This document shows, one piece after another, positions 8,534 to 17,393 of a stretch of 64,000 nt of DNA. Source of the DNA: Methanobrevibacter sp. Its GTDB lineage: Archaea; Methanobacteriota; Methanobacteria; Methanobacteriales; Methanobacteriaceae. The notes beneath the pieces were generated by a model. It saw nothing but the letters and a program-made list of their open reading frames with translations, did not search any database and had not been told where the DNA came from. Where the stretch lies: positions 26,455 through 90,454 of the forward strand of contig NZ_SUTM01000010.1 of NCBI RefSeq assembly GCF_015062935.1, written 5' to 3'. The position numbers and the translations under genes are program-made. The first letter of the stretch is position 1, and each line of letters begins with the position of its first letter.

Positions 8534-9073
8534 TTAACCACCACTTATTTTAACATTTTTTGACCTTTCATCCATTACCAGCTTAATGAAAGAAACAGCA
8601 CCTATTATAGCTGTTACGCTTTCTATACCGAATGATGCGAAATCCCAGATTATCAAGAAGTACACTATATAAAACATTTCATTTACGATGAAACTCAGCT
8701 TGATCCATTTGATATTTTTCAGGGCGTAGTTGCATATGGTAATCTGTATAATGGCGAGAATCGGCAGTAGGCCTACAAATCCCATGGTGTTTACCGCAAG
8801 ACCCAAAACTACTGAAGCAATAATGAAAAATATGGTCCATCTTAATGTCAGCCTGTCATAATACACCATCAGGTTTCTGCTTGCAGCCAGCGCCAGGGTA
8901 GTTACCCCTGTCCATGACATGAAAAAAACAGATGAAATCATCAAAACAAAGGCATTTAGAAACTGATGCTTATATGCACTTTTTTCATCGTTGACTACCA
9001 TACTTAAAATCAGAAATATGCCTGCAACAAGAGAAATTGCATTACCTATTACAATATTTAAAGCCAGACTCAT
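8534..9073 (-). CDS. YgjV-family membrane protein
   Basis: 179 residues from the ATG at 9073. Six or so hydrophobic segments (about 5-27, 40-60, 78-97, 98-118, 125-147 and 150-168) with short loops. The order GNAISLVAGIFLILSMVVND ... KHQFLNAFV ... ASRNLMVYY matches the YgjV/Imp family of small inner-membrane proteins, function unknown. It is followed at once by the NimA-like flavoprotein gene, so they are probably translated from one message. A promoter shared back to back with the plus-strand gene at 9148 is likely, since only 74 bp separate the two starts. Confidence 0.6.
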   Translation of the reverse strand: MSLALNIVIGNAISLVAGIFLILSMVVNDEKSAYKHQFLNAFVLMISSVFFMSWTGVTTLALAASRNLMVYYDRLTLRWTIFFIIASVVLGLAVNTMGFVGLLPILAIIQITICNYALKNIKWIKLSFIVNEMFYIVYFLIIWDFASFGIESVTAIIGAVSFIKLVMDERSKNVKISGG

Positions 9074-9147
9074 CAATCAAATATTTTATTTTAATAACTT
9101 ATAAATTTTTCAAAATATTTAATAAGTTTAATTTAAAGACTAAAACC

Positions 9148-9714
9148 ATGGATATTACAGCCGAAGAAATGAAAAAATCAATTGAAAAAATTTATGAAAG
9201 GCTTGACGGTGTCACACCGGTTGATTTTGATTGCGGAAAGCTATGCGGTGAAGTTTGCTGCGTATATGATGCGGAAGACTACAGAAATGAGGAGCTTGCA
9301 CTTTACCTGCTTCCTGGCGAGGAGCTAATGTATGAGGATTCTCCTGATTTTGAGCTTTATTATATTGACTCATCAGAAATAAAATATCCTCATTCATGGA
9401 AAGGTCAGATTTATCTTGTAAAATGCACAAATCCTCCAAAATGCGACAGGTCAATAAGGCCTATACAATGCAGAACATTTCCCCTGATTCCTCATCTGGA
9501 CAAAAAGGGAAAGTTCCATTTGATTTTTGACGAATCCGAATTTCCATACAAATGCCCTATCGTTCATGACCATATCAGATTGAATGACGATTTTGTTAAG
9601 GTCACATATGAAATATGGATGATGCTTATGGCTAATCCTCTTGTTTATGACCTTGTAGATATGGACTCAAGAATGAGGGACAACAGAAAAACAGATTATG
9701 AGATAGTTATTTAA
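9148..9714 (+). CDS. YkgJ-type cysteine-cluster protein
   Basis: 188 residues from the ATG at 9148; the frame is open further upstream but that part overlaps the divergent promoter region. Cys pattern C-x3-C-x3-CC near the N-terminus (Cys29, 33, 37, 38), followed by KCTNPPKCDR, IQCRTFP and YKCPI. This is the signature of the YkgJ/UPF0153 family, whose eight Cys are thought to bind an Fe-S or zinc cluster. Members occur in many anaerobes, function unresolved. Ends 24 bp before the next plus-strand gene, so the two may be co-transcribed. Confidence 0.65.
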   Translation: MDITAEEMKKSIEKIYERLDGVTPVDFDCGKLCGEVCCVYDAEDYRNEELALYLLPGEELMYEDSPDFELYYIDSSEIKYPHSWKGQIYLVKCTNPPKCDRSIRPIQCRTFPLIPHLDKKGKFHLIFDESEFPYKCPIVHDHIRLNDDFVKVTYEIWMMLMANPLVYDLVDMDSRMRDNRKTDYEIVI

Positions 9715-9738
9715 CTATCTTGCACACATACTATTACC

Positions 9739-10338
9739 ATGGAAAAAAAGTTTTTAATTATGATTCTATCCTTGTTTGTTTTGATTGGTGCTGCCAGTGC
9801 CGTTGACTCATCCAACTGGACTACCGCCAATGTGGGATATGAAACATTCAAGATACCTCCAAAATATGAAAATCCATACCAGAGCAATTTCGACATGTAT
9901 GAGTTTGATGAGGATATCGATGTTTTCACCGTTAGATACGTCAATCCCAACATCATGAGCCTTTACGGATACTATATTGAAAAATACCATGAAAAGAAAG
10001 TTAATGTTTCAGGCCATGATGCTGTCCATTTTACATATTATGACAGGCATGACGAAACCAACAATTCCATACTTTGGTTTTCATCAGGCGAGGAATTCTA
10101 CTATATTACCTGGAGAGGCCACAACATCACTTCAGACATTAAGGAAATAGTTAAAAGCTCATCAAAATCCAAATATTCTCATAAAGAGTTTTATGATATT
10201 CTAAATGACGAATATCAAAATTATAAGATTGTCAATGCTATTGAATCACAAAGATATGATTCTTCAAGCCGTGACAGCGGTTCCCATTCCTTTGTTTCAT
10301 TTGGAAGCAACGGCATTAATTTTGGAATTATGAGCTGA
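9739..10338 (+). CDS. Exported protein of unknown function
   Basis: 199 residues. Clear signal peptide (MEKKFLIMILSLFVLIGAASA, cut after ASA). The mature part begins with a domain rich in aromatic residues (VGYETFKIPPKYENPYQS) that reads like a secreted beta-sandwich, then a helical stretch (SHKEFYDILNDEYQNYK) and a Ser/Gly-rich C-terminus. No catalytic motif. Short exported proteins of this style are common in Methanobrevibacter. It follows the YkgJ-like gene by 24 bp. Confidence 0.5.
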   Translation: MEKKFLIMILSLFVLIGAASAVDSSNWTTANVGYETFKIPPKYENPYQSNFDMYEFDEDIDVFTVRYVNPNIMSLYGYYIEKYHEKKVNVSGHDAVHFTYYDRHDETNNSILWFSSGEEFYYITWRGHNITSDIKEIVKSSSKSKYSHKEFYDILNDEYQNYKIVNAIESQRYDSSSRDSGSHSFVSFGSNGINFGIMS

Positions 10339-10459
10339 AAATTATAATCAATATACTCAACGATAGCTATCATTAAATGCATGACTATTAAAAAAAGTAA
10401 GTGTTTGGTGATAGGTATTTTCTATTTTTTAAATACATTGTAAAAAAATTTAAATGTTA

Positions 10460-10494
10460 AGCTGTGCCATCTACATTAACTTAGTCTCACAGCT
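10460..10494 (-). terminator. Possible terminator of ung
   Basis: Arms AGCTGTG (10460-10466) and CACAGCT (10488-10494) pair perfectly around the stop codon of the uracil-DNA glycosylase gene. AT-rich DNA with a T7 on the minus strand follows. The loop is long, so confidence is modest. Confidence 0.35.
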
Positions 10495-11151
10495 CAAGTT
10501 CCAGTCAATTTCATCCAAAGAGTTATCGGCTAGAAATTCATTGGCCTTTGTGAAGTGATTGCATCCCAAAAAGCCACGTCTTGCCGAGAACGGCGAAGGG
10601 TGAGAAGTGACCAAAACAAGATGGTTGGGATTTGTGAGCAATTCCTTTTTCTTTTCAGCCTGCTTTCCCCACAGCATGAAAACAATAGGCTGCTCCTGAT
10701 TGTTTAAGATTTCAATGACTTTATCTGTGAAAATCTGCCAGCCACAATCGCTGTGTGAATTGGCATTGCCCTGCTCTACAGTCAAAACTGTATTCAGCAG
10801 AAATACTCCCTGTTTTGCCCAGCTTTCAAGACATCCTGAATCCGGAACTGGATAATCATACTCAGCACTGATTTCCTTAAAAATGTTTTTAAGGGATCTT
10901 GGAATCGGCCTGCCCTCTGGTGTTGAAAATGCAAGACCATGTGCCTGACCCTCTTCATGATATGGGTCCTGGCCTAAAATAACCACCTTAACATTTTTGA
11001 GCGGTGTAAACTTGAATGCATTGAATATGTCATCATATGGAGGATATATTACTTTAGAGCCATATTCCTCATCAACAAAATTCATGATTTTTAAAAAATA
11101 ATCCTTGTTAAATTCCTCTTTTAAAACTAAATCCCAATCGTTTCCAATCAT
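10471..11151 (-). CDS. ung: Uracil-DNA glycosylase, family 1
   Basis: 226 residues from the ATG at 11151 (an in-frame TTG lies four codons upstream). It has the water-activating motif GQDPYH (Asp62), the phosphate-clamp region FSTPEGRPIPRSL, and the minor-groove loop HPSPFSARRGF near residue 185. These define family 1 (Ung), which removes uracil from DNA to start base excision repair. The length fits the family. Family 1 is mainly bacterial and eukaryotic, and many archaea use families 4 or 5 instead, so acquisition from bacteria is likely. It starts about 20 bp after the asparagine-synthase-like gene and may be carried on the tail of the glycan operon message. Confidence 0.92.
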   Translation of the reverse strand: MIGNDWDLVLKEEFNKDYFLKIMNFVDEEYGSKVIYPPYDDIFNAFKFTPLKNVKVVILGQDPYHEEGQAHGLAFSTPEGRPIPRSLKNIFKEISAEYDYPVPDSGCLESWAKQGVFLLNTVLTVEQGNANSHSDCGWQIFTDKVIEILNNQEQPIVFMLWGKQAEKKKELLTNPNHLVLVTSHPSPFSARRGFLGCNHFTKANEFLADNSLDEIDWNLSCETKLM

Positions 11152-11171
11152 AAAATCAACCAAAAATTGAG

Positions 11172-13469
11172 TTATCTTTTTTTAATCTTACGTAAAGGAC
11201 CTGTAACTTTCCAGCTTGTGGAATTCAACATTTCCTCATTCATCTTTTTGACTTTTTCAAGCTCTTTTTTAAGACTCTTGTTTTCAGCAACCAAATTATG
11301 ATGTTCAATATCACTGTTTTTATTTATTGGCATCCATTCCAGATGAATTGTTAATATTTCGCCATCTGCTACCGGCATTTCATATGAAAATGGTTCATCA
11401 TGCCACACAAGAGTGTTTTCCTTAATGATATCCTCACCATTGATGCTTAATTTTGTATAATCAATATAAACAGGATATCGTTTATTGTTTTTATCTGAGG
11501 CATTCACTCCCCGCAATTTAATTGACAGCTCACCGTCACCAATGCATTTTACCTTAACATCAAGATATCCTGCAGTACTTTCAATAAGACATCCTGCACC
11601 TTCATCATCTTTAAGCCATAGCGGGAAATCCAATTTCGAAGACTTGTCCGAGTTTTCAATTACTTCAACCGCATTGTCCGGAGAGTTATTGTTTTTGATA
11701 TCTATCCTTCCGGTCATGAATTTTGATACCAATAGTGGAAATTCAGGATTGACATTAAGATGGTTTTGTGATGTGACCTGATAAGTGTCATCCAAAAAGC
11801 TGTCAAACCAATCAGATACCAATTCATGATTGTTATTTTCATTGAAATTAATTGTATTAATCACCTTTACCAATGCAAATGCAGAAATCGCATCCTGAAC
11901 CTGGAAATAACTTTTGCTTTCAATTGACTGAAAAATCAGATCATATACTTTTTCAGGAGTATATTTCTTCAATTCATATTTAAACAGCTTGGATTTGAAG
12001 ACGTCTTTGAGATATTTGTTAATGTCATGCCAACTGATTTTTTTATTGTTTTTCATTACAGGTGTACTTTTTTCACTCTCAACTTTAGACAGATAACTGT
12101 ATTCCTTTGGAGTGTATGGGTAAATCTCATTAATCTTTTTGGCGTATTCTATGGTTTCAGGGTTGAATTCACGACCTCCTTCAACTTCAAATTCCATAAG
12201 TTGCGGCCAATATCTGACAAATATCAATGTCATCAGCAATGAATTGTCCTTGCATTCTGCTGTATTTATTTTTAGTTTGAACAAATCAGGGTCAATCAAT
12301 GGAGATAATGCCAGATTATTTGACATGTAGTTTTCAACTGTCAGTTTTCCAAAGTGATTTCTGAGCCTTGTTTCCTTGTAATAGCTCCACTGAAAAGTAT
12401 CTTCCTTGATATCGGGATTCCTTCTTTTTACCTCTTCAAGGCTTTCTGTGATTATTCTTTCTGTAGATTCCACAAATGAAGGTTCAAATCTTCTGGACCT
12501 GTTGACAATGTTGGTAATATGAGAAAACGCATTTCCTTTAGGCCATCCACGACTTATCCCTCCACCCATACCTGTAATCATATAAATAGGGTCTTGAGGT
12601 CGAATAAGTTTGAAGTTAAGCTGATTGTTGAAACCTAACTTGACATAACATGAAATGTCAATAACTGACTGAACGTCAGGATAATTGTAATAGTTGACAT
12701 CCAAATCTGTGTTTAATTTGAAGCCATATTCATCAGCTATAATGGATGCTATTCTGAAATCCTCATCATGGTTGTGCTGGTCATTGTCAATGGAATGCAC
12801 CCTTATTGAGTTCATATCAATGTTGGCTGTCAGCACCAGCGGCATAATCATTCTTGTGTCAAATCCACCGCTTAAATCAAGAGATATGTTGTTGGTCTTT
12901 TGTTTGAGGCCTCTTATAATTTCAACCCATTTAAAAAACCATTTATCCAAAGTTTTAAGCCCTTCCTCACTGTCAATATCAATAGAACTTTCATTTAACT
13001 TTATTTCTTCAAATGACAATTCTCTTGAGGTGAGGTCAATGTGGACTTTAGTATTTCTGGAAATGCAAATAATTTCATTCACCAGTGTCTTTTCATAAAT
13101 AAGCGATGATAATGTCTTTGGAAGCAGTGAAATATATGCATAGTCCATGTTTAAGGTCATTTCATGATTAAATTTAAGATATTCAACTAGCTTTATAAAT
13201 GAATTTGATACCGCAAAGTAACCATCCTTTTGGTATACATAAACACCGTAAGATCCAATTACATCCTGTGATATGATAATCTCATCATCTTTTTTCTCAA
13301 TTAAGACAAAAACCCCTATATCCTCAAAATTAGAATATTCTGTTATGTCATTATCCTGTACGACTTGACTATTCTGAAGAGCAAAACCATATAATCGATT
13401 TTCAATATCATCAAGATTATCCGAATCTATTATAAAGAATTCATGGTCTATTATTTTTTTAGCTAACAT
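11172..13469 (-). CDS. Asparagine-synthase-like protein with glycosyltransferase-type coiled tail
   Basis: 765 residues. Residues 1-180 resemble a class II glutamine amidotransferase fold without the catalytic N-terminal Cys (it begins MLAKKI), so glutaminase activity is unlikely. Near residue 197 is the PP-loop SLDLSGGFDTR, the ATP-pyrophosphatase signature of asparagine synthetase B-type enzymes. Residues 600-715 form a beta-rich domain. The tail (about 720-765) is a coiled coil ending STSWKVTGPLR, a motif common at the end of surface-polysaccharide glycosyltransferases. The gene is last or next to last in the LicCA-TarI-LicD operon. I infer ATP-dependent amidation, or an adenylation-type modification of a sugar or lipid in surface-glycan assembly. 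Alternative: a PP-loop enzyme with no ammonia transfer. Confidence 0.6.
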   Translation of the reverse strand: MLAKKIIDHEFFIIDSDNLDDIENRLYGFALQNSQVVQDNDITEYSNFEDIGVFVLIEKKDDEIIISQDVIGSYGVYVYQKDGYFAVSNSFIKLVEYLKFNHEMTLNMDYAYISLLPKTLSSLIYEKTLVNEIICISRNTKVHIDLTSRELSFEEIKLNESSIDIDSEEGLKTLDKWFFKWVEIIRGLKQKTNNISLDLSGGFDTRMIMPLVLTANIDMNSIRVHSIDNDQHNHDEDFRIASIIADEYGFKLNTDLDVNYYNYPDVQSVIDISCYVKLGFNNQLNFKLIRPQDPIYMITGMGGGISRGWPKGNAFSHITNIVNRSRRFEPSFVESTERIITESLEEVKRRNPDIKEDTFQWSYYKETRLRNHFGKLTVENYMSNNLALSPLIDPDLFKLKINTAECKDNSLLMTLIFVRYWPQLMEFEVEGGREFNPETIEYAKKINEIYPYTPKEYSYLSKVESEKSTPVMKNNKKISWHDINKYLKDVFKSKLFKYELKKYTPEKVYDLIFQSIESKSYFQVQDAISAFALVKVINTINFNENNNHELVSDWFDSFLDDTYQVTSQNHLNVNPEFPLLVSKFMTGRIDIKNNNSPDNAVEVIENSDKSSKLDFPLWLKDDEGAGCLIESTAGYLDVKVKCIGDGELSIKLRGVNASDKNNKRYPVYIDYTKLSINGEDIIKENTLVWHDEPFSYEMPVADGEILTIHLEWMPINKNSDIEHHNLVAENKSLKKELEKVKKMNEEMLNSTSWKVTGPLRKIKKR

Positions 13470-13486
13470 ATTATCTTAAAACAGTT

Positions 13487-14536
13487 TTAGAATTGAAAGT
13501 TATCATTAACTTCCCTGAGTCTTCTTTTCATCTCTTCAAATACTTCCAATGCATCTGTAGCATATCTGAGTTGTTCTATTCTTGGATGTCTGTGAACTGC
13601 CTTTGGAACACTTAAATAATCCCCATATACAGATTTCAAATAAGTGTGCGGATCATTTGGAGCAGGGAATACTTTTTCACCATAAGGCAATTCTTTTAAA
13701 GGAAATACTGTATCATAATCTAAAACCATCAACTTGTAAATGTTATTCTTTCCGAATGCTCCTTCAACGCCAGGAACAACATACTGTGCCTTATCCATAT
13801 TGAGATTTAAATCTTCATATAATCTTTTCAAAGTAGTTTCATAGTCTACATTGTTTCCTATGTTGCGATAATATCTTCTTTTGGATTCATAATATTCATC
13901 GCCAAATGAATCCTTGTTGTAGTCATTTAGAAAATCATAAGGGAAGACATCCACTCCTGCTAGCCTCGGAGTTTTTCCAGTGCTGACTTCATGCCTTACA
14001 TAAAGCTGCAAAAATTTTCCAATTTCCATTCCCTCAAATTTGAGAGGTCTGTATAATATTTGAATAATGTCATTAAGTCCATGAAGTTCAACTTCCTTTT
14101 CAATAACAGAACATAATTTGATATAGTCTTTCCTCATCATTCCAATGTCAGTGTCATCATCCCAAGGAACAAAATAACCGTGCCTTACAGCACCTAAAAG
14201 ATTTCCAGCTTCAAGCCACCATTCCAAATCGTATTTCTTGTTGATATTAGCTATGAAAGTCATCAGTTCTACACATAACTTTTGAATATTATCCAATAAC
14301 GGATTTGGTTTGTTCAATTCATAGTCAATAAATATCTTATTGAACAGAAAATTGGCGGAATTAATATATTCGTCATTCCTTTTTTTATATCTGTTGAACT
14401 CCTTCTGTAATTTGGCAACTTGAGGATGCAGATTTTCGGTAGAAACATCATGATGCTTTTCATAATAATCTTTATAAAAATTATAGCTGTTACTTCTTCT
14501 TAATATTATTTCTTCAATTCTTTTTTTGAGTCCCAC
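13487..14536 (-). CDS. LicD-family phosphotransferase
   Basis: 349 residues. The core motif is WLEAGNLLGAVRHGYFVPWDDDTDIGM (about residues 100-130, quoted in part as LLGAVRHG and PWDDDTDIG), the Asp-rich nucleotidyltransferase-fold site of LicD proteins, which transfer phosphocholine or a related group from a CDP carrier to a glycan. The N-terminus is a basic helix; there is no signal peptide. The only plausible start is GTG at 14536, preceded by GAGGATGAT; the next Met is about 90 residues in. The stop of the cytidylyltransferase gene is 2 bases upstream. With the LicC-LicA fusion in the same operon this supports decoration of a surface polymer. Confidence 0.8.
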   Translation of the reverse strand: MGLKKRIEEIILRRSNSYNFYKDYYEKHHDVSTENLHPQVAKLQKEFNRYKKRNDEYINSANFLFNKIFIDYELNKPNPLLDNIQKLCVELMTFIANINKKYDLEWWLEAGNLLGAVRHGYFVPWDDDTDIGMMRKDYIKLCSVIEKEVELHGLNDIIQILYRPLKFEGMEIGKFLQLYVRHEVSTGKTPRLAGVDVFPYDFLNDYNKDSFGDEYYESKRRYYRNIGNNVDYETTLKRLYEDLNLNMDKAQYVVPGVEGAFGKNNIYKLMVLDYDTVFPLKELPYGEKVFPAPNDPHTYLKSVYGDYLSVPKAVHRHPRIEQLRYATDALEVFEEMKRRLREVNDNFQF

Positions 14537-14538
14537 TA

Positions 14539-15252
14539 TTAATCATCCTCATTCAAATTTTTAGCTAAGACAAAGCCTTTAAATAGCTCCAAATCCTCTT
14601 TTGTTGTGATTTTAATATTAATCTGATTGCTTTTGGACAAATATATTTCCCTACCCATCAGATACATCAATGTGGTAGTATGAGGTTCCACTTTATCGAT
14701 TAGGTCTTTTTCAATAGCTTCATCAAACATCTGGGTTACATATGAAAATTTGAAACACTGAGGGCAGTTGTGTATCATGACCTGATCCCTGTCAATCCAG
14801 TTTAGTGACTTATCACCGTCATTGCTTCCCAAAAGCAGGGGAGATGAAATTGCCGGTGAAGAATTTCCCTTCAATTCACAAACTCTGATTGCATCGGAAA
14901 TAATGTCTGGAGAAACAAACGGTGAGGCACCATAATGAACCATTACAATATCATCGTCAGATATTTTGCCTTTTAAGTTATAAACTCCATTAATAACTGA
15001 ATGCTGGAAATCCTTTCCACCCGGAGTAATCCATTTGACCTTATCCAATCCGTATTCGTCAACTAATCCCTTCAAGTAGTCAATGTGACTTTCTATACAC
15101 ACTACTTCAATGGCATCTATTTCGGGGTGATTTTGAAAAGCTTCAATGGTGTATACAAGAACAGGCTTTCCCAATATTTCAATGAATTGCTTTGGTCTAT
15201 CAGCACCTACCCTTGAGCCTACTCCTCCAGCCAGTATAATAGGTATGTTCAT
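14539..15252 (-). CDS. IspD/TarI-family cytidylyltransferase
   Basis: 237 residues from the ATG at 15252, which has AAGGAG at good spacing; a longer frame would overlap the upstream gene. The N-terminus LAGGVGSRVGADRPKQF is the CTP-binding signature of the IspD/TarI family. Archaea make isoprenoids by the mevalonate route, so an IspD role in the MEP pathway is not expected. A TarI-like role (CDP-ribitol or another CDP-polyol for a teichoic-acid-like or phosphodiester-linked glycan) fits the flanking lic-like genes. The stop of LicC-LicA lies one base upstream. It probably supplies a second CDP-activated substrate. Confidence 0.75.
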   Translation of the reverse strand: MNIPIILAGGVGSRVGADRPKQFIEILGKPVLVYTIEAFQNHPEIDAIEVVCIESHIDYLKGLVDEYGLDKVKWITPGGKDFQHSVINGVYNLKGKISDDDIVMVHYGASPFVSPDIISDAIRVCELKGNSSPAISSPLLLGSNDGDKSLNWIDRDQVMIHNCPQCFKFSYVTQMFDEAIEKDLIDKVEPHTTTLMYLMGREIYLSKSNQINIKITTKEDLELFKGFVLAKNLNEDD

Positions 15253-15253
15253 T

Positions 15254-16852
15254 TTATAGCTCCTTATAACTTTCAATTACTTCATCAATATTGTCAACAA
15301 TATATCTGTATGATGTCAAAAAGAAGAAACCATCCTCTTCACCTACACTACCTTTAAACAGACCCCAACTGATCCAATATAATGCATTTAAGATGGATTG
15401 GCCCATTGCATGTCTGTGTTCCAATTCGGTTAATTCACGTCCGTAATATGCCTTTAACAGATATTCCCTGACCTCCTCGCCATATTCATATCTGGTAAAA
15501 ATACTGCAGATGTCATTTGCAGGGTCATTTATGCCTGAATATTCCCAGTCAATCAGGTAGAAATCACCTTCAGCAGTGGAAATGAAATTCGGTTCATAAA
15601 CGTCATGATGGCTAACTACAAGCTCTATTCCATACTTCTCCCTTTCAGCTTTGACATATTCATCAACCTGGTCAATCTTGGCGAAGAGTTCCTCAAATTC
15701 CTTAAACAGATTTCCTTTTGTTGCACAGGCAAGGCCTATCAATCTTTTGGATTCTGCAACATTATCAAAAATCTTTGCCTCTTCTGACAACGGTATTTCA
15801 TGTGTCTTATGGAGAGCATCAATAACCTGCTGCAGATGCATTTCGTTTTCCAAAATTGTACAAGGAATAATGTTCTGGATGAAATATGAAACTTTCCATC
15901 CTGAAGGGTCAATATAAATTAATGATTTGTCCAATCCGTATTCTTTAGCCATATTTTGAGTATATACTTCAGTACGTCTGTCTATCAGATTGTCTGCAGT
16001 TCCGCCAGGATGCCTGTATACATATTCAACATCATGAAGAGAGAATTTGAAAGAGGCATTTGTCAATCCCGCCTTGATGATTTCAATGTTTTTTATTTCA
16101 TTAGGATTGCATTTGAAAACAGTGCAAATGTTTTCAATAATTTCGGAATCAACATTCAATAAGAAATCGGAATCGAACTGTCTTAAATCGTCAATGTCTT
16201 CGAATTCAAGAATATCATCTTTTTCGAATTCCTTCAAATACAGGGTCAAGTCCTTAATGTGGGTTGCATAGAATTCTTCCCAAAACATGTTTGCAACACC
16301 GAAGTTTTTGATTTCATTTTCCATGAAACGGCTAAATCTTTTTGAGAAATCTTCATTAAAATAGGCATGACCTACCATTGCCATGCTGTCCTTTCCTCCA
16401 ATGTAACATCCGGTTATGACGTCGGCATCTGAATAATCAACAGAAAATTCTAGAAAATCATCATCCAAATATGTACAAGCCCTATAAGATCGGTTATCTT
16501 TATTATCATCAAGGAAAGGATTTTCCAGGAAGTAATGGTCAGCGCAGCAAATAAAAGAATTTTTCAGGTATTGGCGTGAAACATATAATGAATAGATATT
16601 ACCAAAATGGCCATAAGTATTGTTAATGAGCAGTTTTACCTGAGGATATTTATACTCCAAATAGAAAAACTTCTCTTTCATGTAGCCGATTACAATATAA
16701 ATTTCATTTACTCCGGCTTCAATAAGTTGCTCAATTTGACGTTCGATTAAAATTTCTCCCCTTACAATGAAAAGTCCTTTTGGTTTTTCATATGTAAATG
16801 GAGCAAATCTGTTTGACTTTCCCGCAGCCATAATTATTGCATTTTTCTCCAA
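15254..16852 (-). CDS. LicC-LicA fusion: CTP:phosphocholine cytidylyltransferase plus choline kinase-like domain
   Basis: 532 residues, two enzymes in one chain. Residues 1-230 are a sugar-nucleotidyltransferase fold with AIIMAAGKSNRFAPFTYEKP (5-24), as in LicC. Residues 240-532 are an aminoglycoside-phosphotransferase/choline-kinase fold with the Brenner motif SHHDVYEPN (about 413-421) and the metal-binding IDWEYSG (about 434). In bacteria LicA phosphorylates choline, LicC makes CDP-choline and LicD attaches it. No LicB-type choline permease is in the window. The start is TTG at 16852: the first ATG (codon 8) would cut off the first beta strand. It opens the operon LicCA, cytidylyltransferase, LicD, asparagine-synthase-like. 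The substrate may be choline or another amino alcohol. Confidence 0.8.
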   Translation of the reverse strand: MEKNAIIMAAGKSNRFAPFTYEKPKGLFIVRGEILIERQIEQLIEAGVNEIYIVIGYMKEKFFYLEYKYPQVKLLINNTYGHFGNIYSLYVSRQYLKNSFICCADHYFLENPFLDDNKDNRSYRACTYLDDDFLEFSVDYSDADVITGCYIGGKDSMAMVGHAYFNEDFSKRFSRFMENEIKNFGVANMFWEEFYATHIKDLTLYLKEFEKDDILEFEDIDDLRQFDSDFLLNVDSEIIENICTVFKCNPNEIKNIEIIKAGLTNASFKFSLHDVEYVYRHPGGTADNLIDRRTEVYTQNMAKEYGLDKSLIYIDPSGWKVSYFIQNIIPCTILENEMHLQQVIDALHKTHEIPLSEEAKIFDNVAESKRLIGLACATKGNLFKEFEELFAKIDQVDEYVKAEREKYGIELVVSHHDVYEPNFISTAEGDFYLIDWEYSGINDPANDICSIFTRYEYGEEVREYLLKAYYGRELTELEHRHAMGQSILNALYWISWGLFKGSVGEEDGFFFLTSYRYIVDNIDEVIESYKEL

Positions 16853-16951
16853 AAGAATAACCCCTATTAATTAATTTTATATAAGAATCTATTTCTTATT
16901 ATTTTTAAATATTATTGAAAATAGCCTAAAAATAGTTAAAATAATTAATTT

Positions 16952-17392
16952 CTATAATATTACAACTATAAAAACAAAGAATATTACTAAAGCACATAAG
17001 CAACAAGCAAGGTTGCTGTTGAAGTCTTTATTTTCATTGGAGTTTTTGGAATTGTTCAGTGATGTTGAAGAAATAGTATACTTTTCCTCATTTTCATAAA
17101 CATCAGCCAGCTTAATTGCAACCCAAACTGACCTGATGATGCCTACAAATAAAAGCAAAACAGCCAAAAGTAAAATCAGCATGCTCTGATTCATCGGTAT
17201 TACGCTTGGGGCTCCGAACAATGCATAGAATACGAAATATAAAAACCATGGAAGTTCATACATTACACCTTCCAGAAGCCAATTCTTGTTATTGTATTTC
17301 ACTGCGATGTAAATGAATCCGAATCCATTTAAAAACATTATAAATGAAAGGATTACCCACCATGATTTTTTAATTTTTTCAAATACGTTCAT
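16952..17392 (-). CDS. Small membrane protein at the end of the TelA operon
   Basis: 146 residues from the ATG at 17392, one base after the TelA-family stop codon; an in-frame TTG three codons earlier overlaps it. Four hydrophobic segments: about 12-32, 45-62, 70-92, and a C-terminal one at 125-146 that contains two adjacent Cys. The loop between the last two is hydrophilic and Ser/Asn-rich. I do not recognise the family. Its tight coupling to the TelA-family gene suggests that it anchors or works with that protein at the membrane. Confidence 0.55.
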   Translation of the reverse strand: MNVFEKIKKSWWVILSFIMFLNGFGFIYIAVKYNNKNWLLEGVMYELPWFLYFVFYALFGAPSVIPMNQSMLILLLAVLLLFVGIIRSVWVAIKLADVYENEEKYTISSTSLNNSKNSNENKDFNSNLACCLCALVIFFVFIVVIL

Positions 17393-17393
17393 G

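Noticed and set aside
10362..10371. Palindrome GATAGCTATC after the exported protein gene
   Set aside because: Ten bases only, no promoter or T-run nearby; expected by chance at this size.
14539..15252. IspD of the MEP isoprenoid pathway
   Set aside because: Archaea use mevalonate, and the gene lies inside a lic-like operon, so a TarI-type cytidylyltransferase for glycans is the better reading.
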